Source: Paraconiothyrium sp. Pb-2020
Taxonomy: Eukaryota; Ascomycota; Dothideomycetes; Pleosporales; Didymosphaeriaceae
NCBI GenBank assembly: GCA_022419385.1
Contig: JAJUBI010000008.1
Location: 496,001-560,000, forward strand
Direction of reading: 5' to 3'
Length of the DNA stretch: 64,000 nucleotides
In this document: positions 34,067 through 44,305 of the stretch, in pieces
Layout of the letters: each line of letters begins with the position of its first letter
Position numbering within the stretch: position 1 is the first letter of the stretch
Translations under genes and position numbers: made by a program
Notes under the pieces: model-generated
Database searches by the model: none
The model's input: only the letters and a program-made list of their open reading frames with translations
Told to the model about the DNA's origin: nothing

Positions 34067-34632
34067 ACGGTCGTTGTGCCCGGTGTTGGCTTCTAGAGGA
34101 GACCGGCATCCGCATGTTTCAGGGTCCATGGTTGGTGGCGATTGGCGCTATGATATTTTTCGAATGCATTTTTCAGTCGGCGGAAACTGGCGTCGGGACT
34201 TTGAGGGACTACCAAGGACATGATCATAAACAATGCAAGGCGTTATGCTTTCTCAATAGACTGTAAACCATTTTGCATGCTCGATAAATTGTCGGCTGCG
34301 GGCTATCCAGAGCATTCTACCTTATGTTCATTATGTATGCCATCAGTGTGCACGCGCCTCAGCGTGCCATAGTGGATGCGGACTCTGCTGTCTCACAGTA
34401 GCAACATTGCCGAATCAGTAGGGGCTTGCAGACCAGATGAATGTGCAGGTGTAGGCGTCGCCTCGGCACGTGTTGTCGTAAGCGAACTGTGGACCAACGA
34501 AATTCTACAAACTCTTGGCTACTGCTAGCGGGCAAGTCGTTGGAAAAACTATTTTGTTCGACGTCCCGCCCACACCGACTTCCCCTCCATTCTCACCCAC
34601 CCCTCTTAACATACCATAAACACATCCTCACC
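34067..34632. promoter_or_regulatory. Upstream region of the Ssb-type HSP70 gene
   Basis: Contains the UBE2W-like 3' UTR and the HSP70 promoter. The last ~70 bases before the ATG are a C/T-rich tract, common just upstream of highly expressed fungal genes. No heat-shock element was identified with confidence. Confidence 0.45.
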
Positions 34633-35317
34633 ATGAGCGACGAAGTCTATGAGGGTGCCATTGGCATCGATCTTGGTGCGCATGCTCACAAGGCTTTTGC
34701 CCGCAGCAGATTTTGCTAACGCACACCGCCAGGCACGACCTACTCTTGTGTCGCCAACTACGAGGGCACCAATGTCGAGATCAGTACGTTTCCGCGAACG
34801 CGCCACCGAAGAGAATGGATCGTCTAACATCCGCGCAGTTGCCAACGAGCAGGGTAGCTTCACCACCCCTTCATTCGTCTCTTTCACCAGTGAGGAGCGT
34901 TTGATTGGTGAGGCAGCCAAGAACCAGGCTGCTATGAACCCGGAGAACACTGTCTTCGATGTCAAGTACGATTTCGACCGCTCAAGAATTTCGGTCCACA
35001 CGATACTGACTTTTTTGCAGGCGATTGATTGGTCGCCGATTCGAGGACGAGACCGTCAAGAAGGATATCCAGTCATGGCCGTTCAAGATCATCGACGCCA
35101 ACGGCAGCCCCCGCGTCCAGGTCCAGTACCTCGGAGAGACCAAGGACTTCTCCCCTCAGGAGATCTCTGCCATGGTTCTCGTGAAGGTACTATCAGTCCC
35201 CGTGTAGTTTTCTGAATAACCGCTTATACCCCGCAGATGAAGGAGATCGCTGAGACCAAGCTCGGCAAGAAGGTCGAGAAGGCCGTCATCACCGTCCCCG
35301 CCTACTTCAACGACAAC

Positions 35318-35352
<35 letters not shown>

Positions 35353-35371
35353 TGGCCTCAACGTCCTCCGC

Positions 35372-35412
<41 letters not shown>

Positions 35413-37012
35413 CGGTTCCGGAAAGTCGAGAAGAAGGAACGTCCTCATCTACGATTGGGTGGTGGTACTTTCGATGTTTCCCTCCTGCACATCCAGGGCG
35501 GTGTCTTCACTGTGAAGGCCACCGCTGGTGAGTAAGTACTCACGCTATACCTGTCTAAAGTAATTATACTAACACTTTCTAGTACCCATCTCGGCGGACA
35601 GGATTTCGATACTAACCTCCTTGACCACTTCAAGAAAGAATTCCAGAAGAAGACCAAGAAGGAGTGAGTAAAGCCAGATTTCCATATTCAGGTTACCAGT
35701 CTCGATACAGCGTGTTGCCTCAGGCTACACAATACTGCGACAGACGGATCCCACGACCTGCTGCATCCACATCAATAGCACGTGCTAACTTGTCTCAGCA
35801 TCTCTGGCGATGCCCGTGCCCTTCGTCGTCTCCGAACAGCCTGCGAGCGTGCCAAGCGTACCCTTTCCAACGCCACCCAGACTACCGTTGAGATTGACTC
35901 GCTCTTTGATGGCGAGGACTTTAACGCCAACATTACCCGTGCTCGTTTCGAGGACTTGAACCAGAAGGCTTTCGCCGGCACTCTCCAGCCTGTTGAGCAG
36001 GTGCTGAAGGACTCTGCCATCCCCAAGGATAAGGTCGACGAGATCGTGCTTGTTGGTGGCTCTACCCGTATTCCCAAGATCCAGAAGCTCCTCAGCGACT
36101 TCTTCAACGGCAAGAAGCTCGAGAAGAGCATCAACCCCGACGAGGCTGTCGCCTACGGTGCCGCCGTTCAGGCCGGTATCCTCTCCGGCAAGGCTACGTC
36201 TGCTGACACCGCGGATCTCCTCCTCCTCGACGTTGTCCCGCTTTCTCTCGGTGTCGCTATGGAGGGCAACATCTTCGCTCCCGTCGTTCCCCGTGGCCAG
36301 ACTGTCCCCACTATCAAGAAGCGAACTTTCACCACTGTTGCTGATAACCAGGTATGTTCATTTCTATATCTATTGGCCTGGGAACAAACGGACTCTTAAA
36401 GGGATCTGCCTTAGAGAGTTCTGAGTCCATCTTGGAACCCTTGTGGATATTCTCCAATTTCATCGCATATGTGCTAACGAATTCCAGCAAACCGTCCAGT
36501 TCCCCGTGTTCCAGGGTGAGCGTGTTAACTGCGAGGATAACACCTCCCTTGGTGAGTTCACTCTTGCACCTATCCCTCCTATGAGGGCTGGTGATGCCGT
36601 CCTTGAGGTCGTCTTCGAGGTCGATGTCAACGGTATCCTCAAGGTCACTGCTACTGAGAAGACCTCCGGTCGCAGCGCCAACATCACCATCTCCAACGCT
36701 GTCGGCAAGCTCTCATCCACTGAGATTGAGACTATGATCAACGACGCCCAGAAGTTCAAGACCAGCGACGAGGCCTTCAGCAAGAAGTTCGAGTCCAGGC
36801 AACAGCTTGAGTCCTACATCTCCCGTGTTGAGGAGATGGTCTCCGACCCCACCACCTCCATCAGGCTCAAGCGCGGCCAGAAGGAGAAGATCGAGTCTGC
36901 TCTCAGTGACGCCATGGCCCAGCTCGAGATTGATGACGCCACCGCCGAGGACCTGAAGAAGAAGGAGCTTGCCCTCAAGCGCGTCGTCACCAAGGCCTTC
37001 TCCACCCGGTAA
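34633..37012 (+). CDS. SSB1: Ribosome-associated HSP70 chaperone (Ssb type), with local frameshift
   Basis: Eight exons: 34633-34675, 34733-34783, 34839-34965, 35021-35186, 35237-35531, 35583-35663, 35799-36351 and 36488-37012. The start SDEVYEGAIGIDLGTTYSC and the segments SFVSFTSEERLIGEAAKNQA and GERVNCEDNTSLGEF identify the Ssb subfamily, which binds nascent chains at the ribosome, rather than Ssa. ATPase motifs (IDLGTTYS, VLVGGSTRIPKIQ) and the substrate-binding domain are present. No ER signal or EEVD tail is present, as expected for Ssb. In exon 5, at ~35425-35455, the segment that in yeast Ssb reads KSEKER is shortened to KSRRR. Just after it, the codon before the LGGGTFDVS block lacks one base, so the frame is lost until the next exons are read in the other phase. 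Everything else is intact. Confidence 0.92.
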
Positions 37013-40000
37013 ATGTCTCAAATAGCGGTGAAAGTTTCGGAAGAGTGACCGCAGGCGCAACTTATCAGATTGCGACTGTTGCGGCCACGGGGTCGTGCGG
37101 AATCCTCCGTGCAGCATCTTGATAGATTCGGTTTTATTCCCGTCTGGCGCTTTCCTCATGTTTTCCCTACGGTATCTTCGGCATTTGGGGATGGAAAAGT
37201 ATTGCGAGCATGATCTGACGACTGCAATTGACTGGATATGACGGCCGATGCGTCTCCTTATGTCTTGCCAAATGACCAAGGTTATGGAGTTCTTTGTATT
37301 GAACTGAGGCGGTGGTGGATATGTCAATGTCAATGTCAGGTAGATAGATGTTAGGAAAGGAGAATCGTTCAATTACTTGTATGTCTAGCTTTGAGTGCTG
37401 ATGCTCTTCGCATTGCAAATCAAGGCTGCTGCTGCTGCTGTTCGCCACTTGCTTGCTCATGATAGTCGCAGATGGTTCCCTTTTAATCATACCCTCTGGT
37501 CATACTATATGTGGTATAGGACCACCCGTTGTGGGATAGTTGTGTCTATAAACACCGCCTTTCTAGATGTACACTCATCCTTTCCTCACACTACTAACTT
37601 GCCTTGTGCACTAGAATCTGCACACATTGTTATATAGGTCTTTCCTGGCGCTTCAAAATATAGAGATGCTTAAGGTGCATGCTGTCTCTTTCCCTGCTTG
37701 TCCTGTCTGCACAGCGAAGGGTCGAAAAAGGGAACGCGGTTAGAACACATGGCGTGCTCTGCTGCGAAGCCGTGAGAACAAAACAACGCTCCAATAGCAT
37801 ATATGGACCTTTCCCACCGAATTCGAACTCCTCATGGCGGCATTCCATGGCGCCCCGCGTCTGGGTTTCCTGCCTTCAACAGAAGGGAATCCGAACAACT
37901 TGAAGCGAGGTACATGACGTTATGCTGCTGTGGGGCTCTTACCATGGTAAAAGAGGCAAAGAATGAAGTCGATGTGCGGCCTTGCTCGTCGCGCCAGGAT
38001 GGTCGATCTCAAATTCACCTTGACTTGGTGCTATATTTGGAGACGGCTTCATAGATAGCCTGATTATCTTAAAATGTGTGCCGGTGCTTGTGTTCTTTAA
38101 AATCAAATAGAAAGTGTATCATGGACTTCGGTGGCTCCGAAGTACACAGCACCCGAACAGATGCCATCTTCTCTTGGGGCAGAAACATCATGTGTTATTA
38201 GCTATGTACTATATAACCTCCTCTTTCAAACCTATCTAGACGAGAACCCTGTTAGACGAGAACCCTGAAATTTTAAGCCTATGGCTTTTTCTCCAAGCAT
38301 ATAAGTACGTGGTAGTCGCAGTAGACATGTCCCTTCTGCGCACGTTTCGTCGACAGAGCACGCCAACGACGACATCTGGAAATCTGTGGCAGATGTCCAA
38401 AAGGCATTTCTAAGGGTTTATAGATCTAATCCACCAAAATCCGAATTGTTCAACTCTATGCTTTTGCCGGCTACTCTGTGCCTCTCTAAACATACCAGAA
38501 GGTGACGCACGATCGAAATCACTTCATCGTGCATTTCATGTGTCTCATCGCCGAAGCGATTGGCTCATCAAGCCATGACCTCTCCGCCTCTCCCTTTCCA
38601 AACCATCCAGTATATGAACAGCAACTTCGAGATACAAAGGAAGCCGGGGCCCTCCACATGACGGAGGTGTCTCGTCGGCCGATATAACTACCAAGTAGTG
38701 CGATGGCCTCTCCATCTCTCCTTTCACATCCCTCACAGCATATAAATCGAGCAACACTGAGCTACAAAAGACGCGTGGTCAGAGACTATGGGTCTGCCAT
38801 ACTAAGAACCACTGTCGAACTGGGTATGAGATCTGGTCTTTGCCTTTCAGGTGCAAAACCTCTAATATCATGGACTGTGAGTGTCACTCATTTCATGCTG
38901 AGGAATTAGAAAAATCATTAAGAGGATGCGATGTGTGTCCTTCTGGTCTCCTACTGGAGACTTGCGACTACAAACATCTGGAAACTCAACTTCTCGAAGC
39001 ACGCAAGGATATTCAAACTCAACAAATTACCCCTCATGGCTTGTCTGCGCGTCACTCCTACCACCTTCACATCATCTTCTGCGGAATAGCCAAATCACAA
39101 AACGCCGACATTTAACCTATACGAACTGCTGAACAGAACGCGGTGTCAAGGACTTGATGTCCTCTCTGTTCTGCTCCTCAAGAGAACATCGACTCCCTTG
39201 ATGTGCTTGTGAGAGGATGGTGACTCAAAAGAAGACTGGCACGGCTTTATGTGGCGTGATAACCAAAGGGCTTGCTCGTCCACCCCATGCCTCTGGGCCG
39301 CTGTTCATCTTCAAAATGCGGCGGCTAAACTCCAGGACGCTTCTATTTTGTGTTCTCGAAGAACCATCTGCATGCAGTATGTTGGAAGCTACTCAAAAGG
39401 CAATTCACTACATGTGATGTCCTTCTCTGTTCTTCATCCAAAAAGCTCCAGCCAAGAGAACCATGTGTCCTCCTTTCCCCCGCTCTCAAGATTACATTGG
39501 TAGCTGAGCATGTCTGCATCCCGCGGCTGCTCCCTTGGAACACGCAATGAAGAGAATGGAATGAACTATGTGTCTCAAGGATCCCTCTGCGTTGACACCG
39601 AGGACCAAAGACTGATGAGGAATGTGACATGTGCTCTGCTCCTTTCCTGCTTTCGAAACCTGTTGAGTCCACCACAACTGCGGTCCGCGTGTGCCCAAAT
39701 CCGACACTCAAGGATCTTTACTCCTGGGTCATGTCGCTTCTAGTGTGCTTTTCTCCACAACACTCTCCCTATTCGACAAGCACTCCATTTTCAGAGTCCG
39801 AAGAGTCGGGCGGTCAGATTATATGTCTTTCCTTCTTCTTCTTCTTCTTCTTCTTCTTCTTCTTCTTCTTCTTCAACGAACGCGAACGAAATCGTGGGAC
39901 AAGAGACTGGACTCTGACTATTATTTTCGAAGACAATACGCAGCTGAGATCATGTGCGCAACCTGCGGCAGCTCCTCTTCAACGCCAAAGAACTCAAAAC

Positions 40001-40349
40001 TTCCAATCATGTCGCTCCCGCGGTCCTGTTTGTGATTACGGTCATTTCGAGCTTTCTTTGCTTCTTGACAAAAGTTTGTGCCACGCATTGCTATGTTCTT
40101 CGGCCGTTGTCTGCTCCTAAAAGACTGCGACCAATGATTCAATGTTAGCGGAGCGTTGCACCAACATGAACAGGAGCAGAAGGCATATCCTTCCATGATA
40201 TGTGTTCCTACATATCTTCTTTCGTCAAATTCAAATTAATCCGGCACTACTCAATAATGGAATTCGTTCTGTTTTGGTCGTTTCTCCATTATAAAGAGAC
40301 GACGACGAATAATAACGTCTGCAAAAGGTCCTTTACCCTCCTCCCTGGA
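37013..40349. other. Gene-poor interval with simple and degenerate repeats
   Basis: No supported gene. A 16-bp unit TAGACGAGAACCCTGT is almost exactly repeated in tandem at 38237 and 38253. Related strings such as GATGTCCTCTCTGTTCT (39156) and GATGTCCTTCTCTGTTCT (39416) recur, as do CATGTG(T)CC starts. This suggests that part of the ~90-bp array called at 42870-43900 once extended here. A CTT microsatellite is listed separately. Confidence 0.4.
39832..39874 (+). repeat. (CTT)n microsatellite
   Basis: An uninterrupted run of about 14 CTT units, directly visible, inside the gene-poor interval. Confidence 0.95.
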
Positions 40350-40871
40350 TCATGATCCCTTCTGAGCCTTCCATTTCTGCCTCTCCTCGTCCGACCACGC
40401 AACATCGATCCTCTCCGGTACATCCCCTTTCAACCCTGTCTCTCCCTTCGCCTGGCCCTTCAACAACACCTTTACTAACCCAGCAGGACTCTTATCCAAC
40501 ATCCCAACTCCCCGTCCCGTCTTCTTGTCCATGATCCACCGCTCGGCACCAATAGAGATGTCGTAATCCCTACGTACTGGATTCCCCATCACATTGCATA
40601 TGAAGCTCGGAACGTACAGCACGTCCCGCAGTACGACTTTGGAGTTCTTGGGACCCACATTCCTCTTTGCAGCGTTGCCGATGATCCTGCGCACTTCGAT
40701 CTCAACTGAGCCTATCCCTTCAACAGGAAATGTGGAGCTGCTGTGCGTGCTGCTGATTTGAGAGGCGAAGGGTATAAAGGTAGTGAACCAGTCGCGGTTG
40801 GTCGCGACATGGACATTTGAATCGAATGACCAGATCCAGTCGATATTGTAATCTGGACCAGTAGGCGGCAT
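40350..40871 (-). CDS. Small protein derived from a Ty1/copia retropepsin domain (probably domesticated)
   Basis: Intronless frame of 173 residues from ATG 40871. Its pattern follows the copia-type protease region: WIWSFDSNVHVATNRDWF in place of the W-x-x-D-S-G-A-S-x-H-M block, then a GIGSVEIEV strand, then LRDVLYVPSFICNVMG, matching the D-V-L-Y-V-P block. No gag, integrase or reverse transcriptase flanks it and the frame has no stops, unlike the RIP-degraded transposons at 57-64 kb. The catalytic Asp is kept but the Gly after DS is lost (DSN), so peptidase activity is doubtful. The C-terminal WSDEERQKWK tail is not part of copia protease. An upstream exon is possible. Function unknown. Confidence 0.62.
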   Translation of the reverse strand: MPPTGPDYNIDWIWSFDSNVHVATNRDWFTTFIPFASQISSTHSSSTFPVEGIGSVEIEVRRIIGNAAKRNVGPKNSKVVLRDVLYVPSFICNVMGNPVRRDYDISIGAERWIMDKKTGRGVGMLDKSPAGLVKVLLKGQAKGETGLKGDVPERIDVAWSDEERQKWKAQKGS

Positions 40872-42869
40872 CGTGCGGGTTTGTGACCTTGGACGAGCCG
40901 GAAATGGAGATATTGAAGGTTGTCTGCACGTGAGGTTGATCAGACCTCGAATTAGCGAGCTGATTTTGCTGAGATGGGTTTAGCGCGGATGAGATGCACC
41001 AGTGTGTTGAGCACTAAAATCGCTCCTTCTTCTCTCTCACGGCCTTCTCTTCAACTTCGCAACTTCTCTTCGGTCTTGGTCTTAGTTCCTGAACAAATAA
41101 CTTTGATATCTTGAGCTTTGCCGTGCTCCGCTTCTAGAACCAATGAACCTGAGATGTACATTTGCAAGGTTCTTGAAAATATGGGAAACGTAGTTGGAGA
41201 GACCAAGACCATGGAGTATGTCGTTTTTGATTTTGGTTTCAATCTACAGCTATCGGCTCGAAGGGGTGACACTAGGACCCCTTGTCATGGCAACGTTGCG
41301 TCGGCACCCCTTCCTAGTGGCTTTCCGCTGTCCGGGCGATGATCACTTCAATTTCTTCTGAAATGCCTTTTGTGTGGTCTTGAAATTGGGAGCAAGTCTC
41401 CTCCATATGTCTACCAATGGCCTTCCTCTCTATAATGTTCTACAGTCTCTTCATATGTGCACGGAGTTCTCTACAAGGTGGAAAGCGAGCTCATTGTACA
41501 GCTATCGCGCGCGCGCTCTCTCTCTCTCTCTTTCTGGCCCCCACAAGCAATCAGCTTCGTCACAATGTGCAACGTAGTCCCAAAAACAGCTTGAGATGGG
41601 TTTATGTTGCCTCTCCTCTTTCTCCTCCTGAAATTCTAAATTCGATCTCACAGGCCTCACCTCTCTGGAATACAGCAAAGATACCCTATGAGCCATCCGC
41701 GTCTTCTTGCATTGCCACAGCTCAGCAACAATAGCACTTATGAAAGCTAATTCAAGTCCGAGGCATAGCTCTGAATCTCTACGCTCGATCCAGTGCAAAC
41801 AACAACCCTGACGTAGGCGTGACCTCCATACTCCAAAAATTACCAGTGATGACCTAGATGTGCCCTATGTATCCCGAGAAGTACATCTATGATCCAAAAT
41901 AATGCCCTTCAGAACACATAGGAGTAGCTACCAAAAAGTGAAATTGTCCCTGATGTTTCCTGCGTCTCTATGCCGCGTGCCTCAAAGACTGAACTCTTTG
42001 AGCTCACATCGGACGGCTTTCCGCCTTTGTGCTGTTTAGAACTTCAAGTGCAACACTGGAAATGGGCCATGGATTTTAACAAAGCATAAAGTTAATTTCA
42101 TGTGAAGTCTCCTACCAAACTCCTATTCACTCCACTAGTTGAATCTGAAGCTTACATCAGCATCCTGCCATACAAGCCCATGTGGGCCCCGGCTCTGGTT
42201 CGAGCGCAAAATCGAGTGGAAACGAAAATAACCTCAGTCCTTGGACGTCGATCCTGGCACTCCCTCAAACGCAAAACCGAAAGGTCATCCATCTACAGTG
42301 ACAAAAAGACGCCGCGAACACGCTCAATGACGAATACTTCCAAACTTCCAAACAGACAAGCTGATGTACACTTTGGCCCCTTTCATTGCCAAAATAATCG
42401 TCGGAAATCTTATGTTCGGCAAAGCCCAGTAGTCTTCACGGTCTGCGCATGTGTATCGCGGTTCTTCGCCTTCCAAGCAAAAGACGCTAAAACGAGAGTT
42501 GCAACAAGATATGAGCTCTGCTCTTCTCTCGGTCACTCAGCCCTAAGACTCGGGCGTCAAACATCATGTGACTGAAATGGCAAATGTATGACTATCATTT
42601 TGTCTCCACGCTATTTCGCCTCGCCAAGTAGGCGGAACGAGTTCCTGACCCGCAACTTCCAAAACATAGAGAAGGTTATCACATGGATCTTGCTTCTTGA
42701 ACTTCGTATATCTACCTAGCTACAGAGGATTATAAGAGAGTATCGATGGTGAACACATGGACCGTGTTCTCTTCCGCGACAAAAGTTCAAGAACTGGGGG
42801 CCCGTCTCATGGGATCGAAAAGGGACGATACTGGTACACCATGTGCGCTTCACCTTTTCTTTTTTAATC
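40872..42869. other. Gene-poor interval, left part of a repeat-derived block
   Basis: No gene supported. A short (GC)n(CT)n stretch lies at ~41510-41532. Fragments resembling the neighbouring ~90-bp repeat occur (for example TATGTTCGGCAAAGCCC near 42412) but are too diverged to call. Confidence 0.35.
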
Positions 42870-43900
42870 AAACTTTTCCTTATCCCACTCATGTCTGGTG
42901 TATTCAAAAAAATCATACCATATGCCATGTGAGGATCATGCCCCTCCGCTTCGAAAAATACAGCTAAAACAAACCAGTCTTCATAAGTCACTATGTGGAG
43001 TCTATGCTTCTCTTCTTCTGATGCAACCGAAAGGCGAAGACATGGTACATTACGTGGACTGTACCTTTCTGTTGTAAATCAAAATTCTCTTATCCTACTT
43101 TATGTCCGGCAACTTTCAAATCGCTCACGATAATCTCCATGAGAATCGTGCCCCTCCGCTTCTTCAAATACGGCTTCCTGTCCTCTTCTTCCAAAATGCG
43201 AACCGCGCAGTCTGATGCCCGGCACTCTTCCCAATAGGACACAACCATTGAATGTGGATCCCGGTCCTCCCTCTCACAAAACTCCCCTCACCCAAGTCTA
43301 CGTCCGGTACCTTCCAAAACAGTGCTATGCACAATGATGGGAATCGCGGCTCTGTCTCTCGACCAAAACCCAGATTTCCGTCTGATACCATAATGTCTGG
43401 CACTTTCAAAGCCCACACTTCGTACCCATGCGTGGATCGTGCCTCCTTTCCCCATCCAAAACAAAGCCAGGTACATTATATGTCCTGCACCCTTCACAAT
43501 CTCAAAGTCATTGCTCACATGTGGTTCGCCTCTCCCCCCATCGAACCAAAAATCGATATTCCAGCACCGCATGTCCGGCACCTTCAAAGTCCAGATTTCA
43601 TACCCACGCGTGGACCGGGCCTCACTTCTCAATCTGACACAAATCCAGGACACATCACATGTCTGGCAGCGTCCAAAGCCTTCACAAGATCGTTCTATGT
43701 GAACCGAAGATCTGTGCACGGAACAAAAACCCTCAATTCTACGTCATGCCGCGTTGAGACCCCTCCGTGCTGAAGGTGAAGCCTCACTCTGTTTGTTAGC
43801 TCTCTTCCCCGATCTGAAATGAACTCGAGCAAGCCTATGTCTGGCAGCGTTCCGAAGTTCTACAGTACCAACTGCTATGTGGCCGAATCTCCTGCGCCCA
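42870..43900. repeat. Degenerate tandem repeat, period ~85-105 bp
   Basis: A core close to ATGTCYGGCACYTTCAAA recurs at about 42890, 43102, 43204, 43298, 43393, 43479, 43570, 43659 and 43836. Between cores, a second recurring block close to GTGGATCGTGCCTCCTYTCC follows at similar spacing. The best-matched pair of second blocks is ~42930 and ~43141, which share ATCRTGCCCCTCCGCTTC. The units have diverged by substitutions and small indels, so this is an old array. It is not A+T-biased, so it was not RIP-treated like the 57-64 kb repeats. Confidence 0.65.
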
Positions 43901-44305
43901 CAAAAAGCTCATAATTTCTCGTAACATGCTGCTTTGCAATCCCTTCGTGCGTGTTGTACCTGTTCGTTTGTTGCACGGGCCACGAAATAGTGAAGTACTC
44001 GACAACTTAGAAACGCACGCCACGGGTAAGCGAGCTTGTTGAAGATCATCATCATCGTAGAGTAATGGATATCGAATTAAAAAGCTGGGTCTAAGCATAC
44101 TCACTACACCAACGCCTATGAAATTCACTTAGAAGCTTGGTGGATTAGCCATCACTACTCACTCCTACGCATGTTAAATGCTACTTCTCTTCTTGGTAAA
44201 AAGTAATACACAACTCTCGAACCTAACGACCTATCCGTCATTTCCCTACTCCTCTTGCTGAGATCTGCCCACCACCACCAGAAGACCGTGAACGACAAGG
44301 CACCT

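Noticed and set aside
34649..35215. 188-codon open frame across the first HSP70 exons
   Set aside because: It reads through introns and the wrong phase of SSB; the spliced model gives the conserved protein.
43150..43290. Resemblance of GGATCCCGGTCCTCC to the 5S rRNA internal region
   Set aside because: Only a short string matches; the rest follows the local ~90-bp repeat rather than 5S rRNA.
43252..43773. 173-codon plus-strand frame and 143-codon minus-strand frame in the tandem array
   Set aside because: Both follow the repeat period and lack conserved protein features; they are by-products of the repeat.
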